A DNA stretch of 64,000 bases from Apostichopus japonicus (taxonomy: Eukaryota; Echinodermata; Holothuroidea; Aspidochirotida; Stichopodidae). Below the pieces are notes generated by a model. The model saw only the letters and a program-made list of their open reading frames with translations, searched no databases and was not told the origin of the DNA. Made by a program: the position numbers and the translations under genes. The stretch is from assembly GCF_037975245.1 (NCBI RefSeq), contig NC_092572.1, forward strand, positions 7,827,501 to 7,891,500, written 5' to 3'. Below, piece by piece: positions 46,940 to 58,396 of the stretch (the first letter of the stretch is position 1; each line of letters begins with the position of its first letter).

Positions 46940-48369
46940 TCAGTAAGCCCAGACACTGATGTCTTTGTGCTTGGCATCACATTTCAACAACAACTTAAGT
47001 TTCACCTCCATTTTCACACTGGCAGTGGAAGTAATTTCATAACAGTTGACCCGCAGAAAGTACAGGAACATATTGGAGTAGAAGTATCTAAGGCCTTGAT
47101 AGGACTTTACTGCTTTACAAGTTGTGATAGTGTCAGTGCATTTTATAGTAAAGGAAAGAAGAAGCACTAAAACTATATACTACAAACAGAGACCTCCTTC
47201 TGTTTAGCATTTCAGACAAATGGGAAAGATTTTGAAACACCTCTTTCTATTACACCAGAACTGGAAGCCTTCACTTGCAAGCTCTATGCACAGCACAATG
47301 ACAGTGATGTGATTCACCCAGGTGTATAAATGGGTGACTTGTAAATATAGTTGCTTGCGCCGGTTTGTGGCTGCACCCTATGGGAAGTCCCCCAGGGGAC
47401 ACGTGGCTGTGATGCACTGTGGTGCCCCAGGAAAGATTGTTTGAGTTGTGCACACTTTGGTGTGACAAGTTACCAATGACCAGGGTTAAGTACAGCGCGG
47501 CAAGACTTTATTGTAAGTTGCGCTATATAAGAACTGTTAATTATTATTATTATTATTATTGCAAGATACAACTTGTTTAGATTGGCCAGGAGATCTGAGG
47601 GTAACATGCCTCCAACTAAAGATGCTCTACTACAACACATCAAGAGAGCAAACTGTCAAGAAGGTAAATATTACTGCAAACAATTGTATATTAACATCAA
47701 CATTTTGATTTAATTTTCTAGCAACCATGTATTTAAATTGCTTCCGAGCACAAAAACGTCCGAGCACATCATGAACATAATGCAATAATTTTACAGTAAT
47801 TGGCTTTTCAAAGTCACAAATAATACTCATCAATAAATCATTATTCGTTGGAAAGAAAAGTTACTACATCAAGAGAAGAAACCTTTAAAAAAAATGTTTC
47901 ATATTTTTGGATGATTAACAATTATGTATGTAATTTCTGAAGAACAGTTCTACGGTTTCCAGCAAACAAAAGAAGTTTTTACATGTTATATTCAATTTTT
48001 CTTTTCAGCTTTGTACAAGTTTTCACATGTTATATTCAATTGTTCTTTTCAGCTTTGTTTAAGAGAAGTCTTGAACAAACTCTCAATGTACCATCTCCAG
48101 TTGGAAATCTATGGAAAACGGAAGATGAGGCACTACTAGTCAACTGGATGGATCTTCCTCCTGCACCAGACTGCATCATGGAGCTGTTTAACTGCTCCAG
48201 CACCTGTAAAAAAGGACACAACAATTGCAGTGGTTCTAAAACTTGCACCTGTCTACAAAACAAACTCCTTTGTACTGATTTTTGCAAGTGTGAAGGCAGA
48301 CACTGTAATAATACATGTGGACTTACCCTGTCTGATGACAAACTAGACGATGAAGACTTTGAGGAATGA
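46940..48369 (+). pseudogene. Transposon-borne nuclease-like/CXC protein, broken
   Basis: Three pieces in order: 46,940-47,300 with SPDTDVFVLGI and TSCDSVSAFYSKGK, which resembles PIN/XPG-like nuclease folds; 47,560-47,640 with ARYNLFRLARR and KDALLQHIKRA; 48,053-48,369 with a tail of about 10 cysteines in a CXC (tesmin/TSO1-like) arrangement ending in an acidic run. A frameshift near 47,165 and a SINE between the first two pieces break it. It belongs to the surrounding transposon and is not a host gene. Confidence 0.6.
47310..47560 (+). repeat. SINE with TATTATTATT tail
   Basis: About 250 bp beginning with CACCCAGGTGTATAAATGGG and ending GCGCTATATAAGAACTGTTA followed by ATT repeats. This is a common invertebrate SINE layout. 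Its tRNA head is missing or eroded. Inserted inside the transposon's coding region. Confidence 0.65.
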
Positions 48370-49410
48370 AGATTCCTGACACAATACCCTGGAGCCCCAA
48401 ACCCCAACTTATATCCCATGTAATATATAGCCTTATATCACTTATATCCAAGTCTATCACATCAACCAAGTAGAGTGGGCAACAAAGAGTCGCTTGGCAG
48501 CGATGACACCCCCACCATTGAGTGTTTAATTCAAGTCTTCTTGAGACACTGAAGAGATTTGGGAGACCTACAGCCTAATGTTAATATCATTCATGCTCAA
48601 AATCATACTGCAAATATAATTACAAGTTTTTTATATTGGGCCCAAATGTTATTAGCTAGAGCAAACTTGTTGTTACATTATCACTCTGACTAATAGTAGC
48701 CTACTAGTACAACCTTGCAAAGCAATGAGGGCAATGAGGACTGATTATAACTAGGCCTAGGCAAAGAGAGACAATGTAGCCCTATGTTAAAAGGCTCTTT
48801 GGTTACTTAGTGATTGCAAATCAAGAAACATAGGCAATGATCTTACCATGCAGCAACTGCTGGGAAAGTTGGTTGGACCTCTGGAAGTATCAAGACAGCA
48901 TATCCGTGTTATGCAACACAAAGTTGGATGATTCCAAATACCTCTGTAGTGTAAATCACCCTATGGTGTCATAACTTTTAAGAAAAGTTACCTAGAAATA
49001 GGTTTGGTTTAAACACTCAGCTGAACCATAAACCACAGCAACAACTGTCCAAAACAATTCCATTCCCTTTCCCAGTGTTTTTACTGATGGTGAAACGCTA
49101 GGTGTCCTTTCGTCAACATTGGCCTAGTAATTGTTAGCTACACAGTAAAGCATAGTGCACACTGTACAGTACAGCACTGTACAGAATGGGCTTTCGCGGA
49201 ACCAGTCCATGTATTCACCAACAAACCCAAAACGCGGCGAATTTTAGGCAAATTTTCTCTTCAAACACCAAGTCATTGTGAAAACTGATGAGTTGCTCCT
49301 GACTATTTAATCTTGAGTTTCGTTGACTTCATTTGTCCACCCCCCCCCCGATGTGTGTCACGAAGTGTGAAAAGGAAAGCACTTTTCGACGTACGGTCCA
49401 CTGCCTATGT

Positions 49411-49788
49411 GGCCATATGCTACCGCGACATTCAAATGTAAAGATCACTATGAATATCACTGACATGTTTGATATGACAACCCAAACACTTACGGCATAT
49501 GAATAACAGCATGTAGCTAAGTATGTTTTACGTTTTATACTCAACCAGAATTAGCGTTACTTTAATACAGTGATAATGTGTGCACCGCCATTTCATGCTG
49601 TTATCGGTGATTGTATTAGTATGTACTTATTGAGTGAACTTTTAGTTTCGTATTTACTTGTACATTTGTTACGATGCCCCTGGCAATATGAAGTACGAAT
49701 ATCATAGTAGTGCATAATCACTCAACGCTAGAATGCCACATATCTGAATCAGTCTTTGAGCGAAGTGTGCAGAGCTTGACAGAGAAAT
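49411..49788 (+). other. 5' flank of pseudokinase receptor, copy B
   Basis: Resumes the match to copy A (about 7,187-7,270, then 9,205-9,485). The 1.9 kb in copy A that holds the NACHT relic is missing here. Confidence 0.4.
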
Positions 49789-50504
49789 ATGGCCGTATTG
49801 AGTAACATTCTGAACAGCGATGGTTTACCGGCAATACTAATAGGTAAGAATTTTATTTCTGAAGGTTATATACTAACAAAATGCTATCGGTAAACAATTT
49901 GTGGCTACTAGCTTTAAAAAAGTAATAACAATAAGTGAATAACAAATTACCTCTTTCTAGTTTCAAAATATGGCAACTTAACATCTGCTTGGCATTATCT
50001 GTTTTCCCGGGAGAATTTAAAGTAACATGTAAAGAAACACACAACATTAACCGTTATAGTTAAATAATTCAGGATGAAGTCACTTTATTTCAGAATGTAA
50101 AAATGTTAAACGAAATGTGGTGAGTTATGGAGTTAGATAATCAATGCGGTTTTCTGTTTGCTTAAGTTTACATTTGGTATATAATAATCACAGAATATCA
50201 ACTCGTGATAGTTCTGCATGATTCTCTGTTCCGAACACTGTAATTTTTCTTGATACTCCATATAAATTTGTGCAGGAAAATGTAATTTAACAAACTAGCA
50301 TGTCTCGATGAAAGTGACAAATCCTACAGTTGAATGACAACCTTTCTTACTGGCTTCGAAGAACTGCAAATGCGGCCCGTCTTCAAAGCCCAATTGGTTA
50401 AGGCGACTACGTGTAGAGTTGGAGGCTGAAGATTTTGCACTGTTCTGTAATTTCTAACTCATTACCGTTTCAATTAAATCTATTTATATAATTGTTCTTT
50501 TCAG

Positions 50505-50846
50505 TGTTCTTGAGCATTTCAGGTTCCCCAAAGAACAAGACTAATGCTGAGGCGACTACAGATTCTATAGTGATGGCAAAACTACACGAAAATGTATGTC
50601 TTAAATGTCCTGTCTTGTTTTATGAGAATACAGGGTTAATATGGAGACTTGGATTTAACCAATCGTATTTATTTAGAGGTGAAGCAAGAACTTACGACAG
50701 CAGGGATTTTCCTTTGACGATAAACGAGTGTGATTCGATGCACTACGCACTGGGAGTACTCAACGTCACAATTGGTGTCAATGATGTAAGGTATACGTGT
50801 TGGAGAAAGGATCAACTGATATCTTCATTTGTGGTTCATGTCCAAG
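50505..50846 (+). CDS. Ig-like domain 1 exon, receptor copy B
   Basis: A 342-nt phase 1-1 exon, open, matching 10,201-10,542. It keeps VCLKCP, LIWRLG and YTCW. Several replacements relative to copy A, most visible near the start and in the middle. Confidence 0.75.
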
Positions 50847-53189
50847 GTAAATTTTAAACATACTTTTAGTGGTTGCTAAACAAATATAGCTTTTTTCAAC
50901 AATAAATGTCAAATAAACTAATCATTGATATTTATCAGGGTTTATTTTAATCATGATGATGACTATTTCCTTGAAGTTCGAAATGAAAGTCAATATTCAA
51001 AATTTCACGTGCAAAGTTAATGGCAGATATGTAGTCAACCAAGAGAGTGAAATTTTAATTCACATCCAAAATCCAAACTCATTTACACCAGACGACACAT
51101 CAGGTAATCATTTCGTTCATTTGTGACTTCCATTTAATTATAGTTTGGACTCATAACGAGATACCTCAGTGAAACGTTATTGAAGCTCAGTAAAGACTCT
51201 TCACTGTCTCAGACAAGCAAATGATCTAGTTGTTTGTTCGTTCTTTAAATCAGTGGTGGTTTGGATCACGAAGAGAATATTAAATAACAATTGAAAACCG
51301 GTCGTTCATTATTTACAGGAATATGTAATTAATGAAGTGCCCTTAATACAAGCCAAAGCAAATTCTAGAAATCTTTTTCTTTACTCATTTAATCTATACA
51401 GATACTGATGAAGGCAAAATGGGCGTATATTATTTTATCGTACCAATCCTCTTCACTATATCGACGTTGACGAGTTTACTGATGTTTTATAAAGTTCAAA
51501 GTACGTGAAAATATTTTTGCTGGTATTGCTAGTGGAGTAATATATTTTTACTGACTTAAAACAAATTACAAACTCTGAAACGTCACTGAAAACGTATTAA
51601 TTTAGTGGGGCAAACGAAGCTTTTGAAGTGATTTGGCACAAAATCTACAAAATTGAGACTATATTTGCATATTTCACGTGACCAATAATTATAAGATCAT
51701 CAAATTGCTGGAGTGTCTATTCCCTGTCACCCTTCTAGCAAGTGGTAATTTTTCGAAGGAGCTGTTAGTTACGTTTTGAGAATGTAAGTAGCAATTAGCA
51801 TTGAAGCCCACATGACTGAGATAAATTTCAAAATAAAAACAATGTTTCAAGAGCAACCCTCTTCTGTGAATTTTGTGTATCCGAAAATAGTTAATAGCTA
51901 TAAAATTGAAACTAAGTCTCTGAAAACGAATAAACATTCTTATTGGAATTAAACAAGTCAATATTTAAGAAAAGAAGAGGAAATGCCGAGATATTTTAGT
52001 TCTGCAAAATCAAAATCAAAACAATGGAATAGAAAAAGGAAAAGCAAACACAAAGATAAAACTTTAGCCTATTTTAAAATCAGGAGCATAACGTGATGTC
52101 CTTTTCTTGTCTGTGTTGTGACAGAATTGGTATATGTGATTATATTTCACACGCTGTATTTTTTTTAGGGCTGAGATCGCAGAGGATGGGCAATACAGGG
52201 AGAACAAAGTAAGTCCCTTCATCTTCCTTATATGAGCAGTAAACACATATTCAAATTAACATGAAATTACCAAATGAAGTTATACTAAGCTCGTATAATT
52301 TGTAAAATTTGGGATTTGTGTCCACATTTATGCTTCTTTCTTCCCAAAAAGAGTTCCTTTTTTTGTCTTCCTATTATCGCATATCTAAGAATTATATTTT
52401 CTTTTCTCCGTTTGAGGTACTGAAGTTTTCATAAAACCTATTTGTAATAGTCAATATTTAGTTAATTTAATTTTTTTCAAGCGTGACAACAACAACATTT
52501 GAAACAATCAACATACATGTGAGTGAAGAAGTACAATATGAATCTCCAGACGATATGGGTGGTGGTAAGTTCTGGTTTTCTTTCTAAAACCTGCTGATTT
52601 ATCAATTCCGTATGATCAGAGTTGTGGGAAGGTCGATGAAAACTATAATTCATTGTTACAAAACTAAATTGATGACTAAGAAAGTTATTGTAATAAAAAA
52701 TGATTGTTAAATATGTGTTGTAACGAGTAATATGCAATATTGGTAAATTCCTAATCTGTACACAGAGTACTTAAGAGATTGTGGGTTTTGACTGGCGTCC
52801 CTAGACAATTAAAAAGGCAATATAGGGAACGAAAACAACCAATATTTTGACAGTTCAGATGAGCATTGTTTAAAACTGAGGTCACTGTTTCTACTACCGT
52901 TCTATCCATAAGTTTCTGCACTCTATTCCATTTTCTCTTGGCTTTTCAAAGAGTTCTACTTCTATGGAAACAACACTGTGTTAAATCGAGGTGACATTAT
53001 ACTGACAAGCTCTATTCCTTGTACGGGACGTATGAAGAGATGGATAGCATCAACGAAAGGAAAAGATAGATCGCTTATAGTAGCAAATACTTTGTGTGGT
53101 AAGTTAATGTATGATGATAGCTTCCTGATTAATTCACTATACTCTAACTACTGTGTAATTAAGTTTATATAATGCCTGCATTACTAATA

Positions 53190-53275
53190 TACTATGTGTG
53201 AAGAGATCGATGGCATCGACGAAAGGAAAAGAGAGATCCCCGTGTAGTAGCAAATAGGTAGTGTGTTATAAAAAT
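53190..53275 (+). pseudogene. Partial second copy of kinase exon 7
   Basis: Just after exon 7 (52,952-53,098), the stretch GAAGAGATCGATGGCATCGA to GTAGTAGCAAATAG repeats the 3' part of that exon with an in-frame break, followed by the same intron start (TGTTTGTTGCATAGCTTCCT). It is a local duplication of exon end plus intron. In copy A the intron part of the repeat remains (13,561-13,610), but the exon part is replaced by the U2-headed element. Confidence 0.6.
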
Positions 53276-53710
53276 GTTTGTTGCATAGCTTCCTGGTTAA
53301 TTCAGTATACTCTAACAACTTTTTAAGTACACATTCTGCCTGCATTCAGCATAAGACTTGACTATGTCAAGAAATCGTTTGTTTGCGGGCTCCTCCAGTG
53401 TATCAGAAACAGTAGCGGGTGCTATATCAGTCATGAGATGGAATCTAGATGATACGTCCAACTTACTGCACACTTATCTTAAACGTTGTACACTTGTCAA
53501 ACAAAACGATAGGATTGAAAGGTTTAGCAGGTTAACGACAACACATTTAAAGGTTGATAACAACACATTATTGGTGAACACAATAACTGAAAGGTGGAAG
53601 GGGAGGGGGGTGAATTTTCCCAGGCTGGGCCGTATTTATATGTAAAGACCAGCGGTGAATGAAGGTTTTTATTTTAATGAACTGAAATGGAACTCAGATA
53701 TATATATATC

Positions 53711-55401
53711 CGGAAAATTGGGGAAATAAAAAATCTTCCCTTATCTTCTCTGTTAGTTACCTTGGATGTGTCTTCGTTATACACAAATATCCCTAACGAA
53801 GAGGGCATTTCGGCCTGCACAAAAGCATTCAAACCGAAACGTGGCAAAACCCCACGAAGAAAGAATTGGCCGAATTAATGCAACTTATCTTGACCAACAA
53901 TAATCTGGTATTTGGCAACAAACACTACCTCCAAATTCATGGCACCGCAATGGGTACCAAAATGGCACCGTCTTTTGCCAACATCTTTATGGGAAACCTC
54001 GAGAAAGAATTTTTATCTCGACAAAACTTGAAACCACACACGTGGTTACGTTACATTGACGATATCTTTATGATATGGACCCATGGTGAGGCAAATCTAA
54101 AACTCTTCATTGATGACATAAACTCGTTTCATCACACTATCAAATTCACTGCTGATTTTTCTGGACTTGGCGTTCACTTTCTGGACACCACCGTGACCCT
54201 ACAAAATGGTTCACTCAAAACAGACTTGTTCAATAAACCCACGAACAAGCACAACTACCTCTTACCAAGCAGTTGCCATCCACGTCACTGTACCAGAAAT
54301 ATTCCGTACAGTCAAGCGTTGCGCATTCGACGCATTTGCTCCTCTGAAGTCGATTTTGATTCACGCACTAAAGAACTGTCACAACACCTCCTAAACAGAC
54401 AGTATTTTCGGGGTACTATTGAAAATGCCATCAAAAAGGCTAAAAGCAAACCCCGTACCGAAACATTGACGTACAAAACTCGTCAAACCAGTTCCAAAAG
54501 GGTACCATTGGTTACTGAATTCCACCCTGGTCTCCCACCACTGGCTAATATCATTCAGAAGAATTTTCACCTACTTCAAGGCACCGAACGCCTGAAATCA
54601 GTATTCCCAGAATTACCTGTCATCGCTTTTAAAAGACCCAGCAACCTACGGGATATCCTAGCTCGGGCATCCTTTCGGGATGACACCCCATTAGGGGAAA
54701 GCAACACAGAAACTACAGGATCATCGCCCTGTACACAAAATTGCAAAACGTGCTTACTTGTCGATTCGACCGGGGCCTTTCAGAGCAACCAAACCAAACG
54801 CACGTTCCAAATTCGGCACAAAATTAACTGCCTATCCAAAAATGTAATTTACCTCATCTACTGTAATATTTGTAACTTACAATACATTGGAGAGTCAAAA
54901 AACACTCTTAGAATGAGAATGACACAACATAGATCGGCGATCAAAACAAAAAAGATCTACCAACCTGTTGCAAATCACTTCAATCTCCAAAATCATTCAA
55001 TTGAGAATTTGCGTGTCATTGCCATTGACCACAACGATTCTTGGACAGATAAATCTAGGAAAGCGAAAGAAAATTTCTGGGAACTAAACCTAAAGACCAC
55101 GGCACCATTCGGTTTAAACATCAGAAACGATTTGCCGTCCCAGATAAACCAAAACAATTCCTTTACAATTACGACGGAATCGGATTAAAATAATCCGAAT
55201 TTCTAAAACTTCTGCTCAGTTCAGCAGAAATCAGTAAGCCGCTTTGCCCTTACAACCATGCCGACATCTCCTCTATAAAACAGTTTCAATTCCTGCTACT
55301 CCTTGTCACTTTCGGTGATCATGCACTGAAGAAGAGCTAGTTTTGCTCGAAAGCTCTGCAAAAACCATACATTGGCTGTTTTACTTCCAATCACTTACCT
55401 A
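53711..55401 (+). mobile_element. 5'-truncated Penelope-like element in intron 7
   Basis: Copy A has no insertion here (about 13,990). The element begins inside its reverse transcriptase and ends just before a TA microsatellite (55,402-55,470), a usual PLE target or by-product. Its 3' end holds an inverted pair, AGAGCTAGTTTTGCTCGAAAGCTCT-like, typical of these elements. Sense orientation with respect to the host gene. Confidence 0.8.
53717..55188 (+). CDS. Penelope-like reverse transcriptase with GIY-YIG endonuclease
   Basis: First part (to about 53,860) reads [14 protein letters not shown], then a frameshift leads into a 440-codon ORF starting at 53,866. RT motifs: [14 protein letters not shown] and the catalytic RYIDDIF. 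A linker follows, then a GIY-YIG endonuclease with [18 protein letters not shown] and a conserved RMTQHR. PLE proteins normally have a longer N-terminal region, missing here. The element is retro-inactive through truncation and the frameshift. Confidence 0.85.
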
Positions 55402-55449
<48 letters not shown>

Positions 55450-55470
55450 GTATATATATATATATATATT
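55402..55470. repeat. TA dinucleotide microsatellite
   Basis: About 68 bp of TA repeats with two TATG interruptions, between the Penelope-like element and kinase exon 8. Copy A has only a short ATATATAT here. Confidence 0.95.
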
Positions 55471-56339
55471 CTGTTATTGCAGATAACTCAGCAAACGAAG
55501 ACTGGCTTCAAATCAGATTGCTGGCTGAACATCTCAGACATATTCCGAAGCACAGAAATGTAGTAGAAATTGTGGCGGCTGACACAGTACTAAGTAGGCA
55601 ATAAATTGCTTAAATAGTTTACATAAAATATGCACCTGTCACTGAGATTTGCTTTATCAACAATGTATTTTATTTCTTTATCTGATTTCATGTTTGGAAA
55701 AAAATTGAATTGCTCGATATGATATATTCTTTTTCCACTTTCTATGATCCAAACATTGTAGTTCCTTACTACATTTACACGGAATACATCACAAATGGTA
55801 CTTTAAGAGATGTCCTTTGTAAAGCGAAATACGACGATGTCTATTCCAAGATTATATACATGCAGGGACTAAGTAGATCCGCTCAATCAACCGATGCCCT
55901 ACGGATTGGATCGTTTTTATTGGAACCTCTGAAGGCCCTATTCTTTCTTGAATCAATAGACGTCAGTAACAGTGTCATACGTAACCAACAGACTAACTAG
56001 AGTAAGATGCATATGTGAATGGTTCTGACGTCGCTTCGAACTTCCAACTGTTTTGTGACATATCTAACCCAAAGATTTCAGGATGAGCTATCAATGATAA
56101 ATAAGTCTATCTTTATGAAAAGTACTAACCACTTAAGCACACTTAAATACAATTTAATTTTACAGTGTGATCATCCTGCTATTTGTTCGAGAAAGGTTCT
56201 TTTAACACCTAACATGGTGTGCAAACTGTACGACTTCAACCTGAGATCAGCTACGAAGGAAATGCTCTCAAATATCAAGTTTGAGGTGAGGGAAAAATGT
56301 TTTGGTTTACGTTTTAATTGTTAATTTGTGTCAAATGCA

Positions 56340-57005
56340 ACAATGAAAGTTCTTTCAAATATATAAAACAGTACCACAATATAATAAGAGGACAATCCAT
56401 GTAATTACAGATCTCATCTCCTCCGCACAAGTTAGGTCAATTTGAACTTTGACATACGCTGACCTTCGACCTCGATCCTTAACAACCACATAAATACATT
56501 TATAATATGTCTAAATATTCTCTACATAACTTGCGGTATGATTAGCATTTAATGACAAAACACGTTTGGGGTATTTTACATCTGACCTATGACGTCACCA
56601 ATCATGCATGCACGAGTTTCGATGATCAGGGACCTACCTCAGTTTTGAAATTGATTAGACCTACAGTGTAGGTGGAGTCTGCGACACACTTTTTCAACAA
56701 TTTAGGCCATTTTGACGTTTGATCTCATAATGACCCTTGACCCTGACCCAAAAAGTGTCCTAATTTAAAATTCTTCTCATCATTCTTTACATATTGTGTC
56801 TTTTAGGGCTGTTGACAAGCAGAAAAATGTTTTGGGGGTTTGTTTGACCTTTGACATTAGACGCTTCCAATCTCGTAAGCACGAGTTTACACGATCAGAC
56901 ATCTAGCAAACAAATTTGTACTTGATCAGATTGCGGTCTAGGAGGAGTTCACGACACACTTTTTTCCTCACCTACTCACACTTATCAACGTACTCACATT
57001 TATGA
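56340..57005 (+). repeat. Intronic dispersed repeat, copy B
   Basis: Counterpart of 14,880-15,545 with the same two units; the TGACCTTTGACC-type motifs are partly mutated here. Confidence 0.45.
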
Positions 57006-58396
57006 TAGGTGAATTATAATGCCAAATCCCTATCCATTAAATGAAGGGAGATGAGATAAGGAATGTATTTATGAATGAACATGCCATTGAATGTTTTATA
57101 AATTATCAAAACATGTTCCTTATTGTTGTGAATTACATGAGCGTGTTCAAATTTGTAGGAAAACTTTCGTCTTCCATGCTTTGCCCCGGAGACCATTTTC
57201 AAGAAACATTATGACCGAGAAAGTGAAGTTTGGTCCATTGTCGTTTTCATCTGGGAGATATTTGCTCAGGTGAAACGTTTCCATTACTTAATTTGAATTA
57301 AACACTTCGAATGCAATATACATAAAGATTGCTGTATATTGTAAATACAATTTATATTATGTTAAGTCTAATTAATGTCTTTTTCCAACAATTCATTTTT
57401 AGTAACAAGGTGAAATGCAAATTACTCTTATTTTAAGGAAGAAAGTATGAATACAACATATTTTATTCCCCATTTTCTTTTAGAGAAACAATTAATGTAC
57501 ATGAGTAATGGATGTACTGTAAGAACCCACATTGAAGGAAATAGTGTCTTGTAATTGTTTCTGTTTAGCTCAAGGTGCTTCTCCGTTTGATGGATTACAT
57601 ATTATGAAGTTTGCTGCTCAGCCTGATGCTTTACCAGTTCTCTCAAAGCCTGATTTATGTTCAGATTCTCTGTGAGTTATGTTCTATTTATTTGTGGGTT
57701 TGTTACTATTGGACCGTTGAATTATATTTTATATTACTGAATATGAAAAATATACTTCACATGCTAAAATTCAAGTTAGCATTTTATCATACGCTAAATA
57801 ATGTTTACAATTATTTATTCTTAGGAGAAAATTTTGATATAGAAACCATTTCAATGTTTGGAATAAAGTCTCGCTAGAAATACATTACGATGCATCAGCT
57901 TGATTATTTAATCCCCTACTGGTATTTGTTTTGTAAATGCACGATGCAATTTTACATTCTCTGTTATATTTTATTCGATTTTAGATACGCAATAATGACG
58001 TCTTGCTTGAAGGTGGATGCTGCAGATCGACTTAGCCTTACATCGTTGAAGACAAAGCTATTTTAGCTAATAGAAAATATTTAGTGAACGTTATAAATAC
58101 AATCTAACGTTCCGAAAATTCAAAGCGCTAAGGACATACATACTTTTTTGATGGAAACACAGCCAATAAAACGATGAGAGGAGCATAATATATGGGACCG
58201 GATGAAATGGATTATTCATTAGAAAGATTTTTGTTAATATCAGTTTAGTCATGGTAAATTACAGTTTTGTGTACATAGGAGTTTACTCTGTTGCTGTAAA
58301 ATGTACTCTCTGGCTTCACGTTTCCTTGTTCATTATCAGCATGTTCATACAAATTGAAGAAGCTTATATGCACTTATTTTTATTTTGAAGTTAAGA

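Larger units (their letters stand above)
45459..49407 (+). mobile_element. 3.9-kb DNA transposon with TAGGCAGT ends (Academ-like?)
   Basis: Copy A has the uninterrupted site near 7,184. The insert has imperfect inverted ends of about 65 bp: TAGGCAGT at the tip and a shared inner block TTCGTGACRCACATCGGGGG. TGT flanks both sides, a 3-bp target duplication (TGA in copy A). Inside are exon-like pieces of a protein with a PIN/XPG-nuclease-like N-terminal part and a cysteine-rich CXC tail. A 3-bp duplication together with an XPG-like nuclease would suit the Academ superfamily; that assignment is from recall and tentative. A SINE splits the coding part. Confidence 0.65.
49789..58066 (+). pseudogene. 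Ig-TM receptor pseudokinase gene, copy B (damaged)
   Basis: Exons: 49789-49843, 50505-50846, [Ig2 remnant about 50971-51103], 51402-51500, 52169-52208, 52482-52564, 52952-53098, 55483-55593, 55762-55961, 56166-56285, 57159-57269, 57575-57671 and 57985-58066. Most have the same length and phase as in copy A. The Ig2 exon lost its acceptor and 5' two thirds; because it was a phase 1-1 exon, skipping it keeps frame and gives a one-Ig receptor. Exon 11 is 1 nt short (CAG-GTGAAA against CAAG-GTAAAC), so normal splicing shifts frame and stops in exon 12; a weak GT 7 nt on would restore it. Exon 9 is open here (CAA where copy A has TAA), and exon 13 has the intact frame but stops about nine codons early. 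Kinase residues are missing as in copy A. A Penelope-like element sits in the intron before exon 8. Confidence 0.8.

Noticed and set aside
47310-47560. tRNA gene
   Set aside because: No closing cloverleaf; the tail and body fit a SINE.
48036-48419. Minus-strand ORF of 127 codons
   Set aside because: Antisense of the CXC coding piece; serine and cysteine bias mirrors the sense strand.
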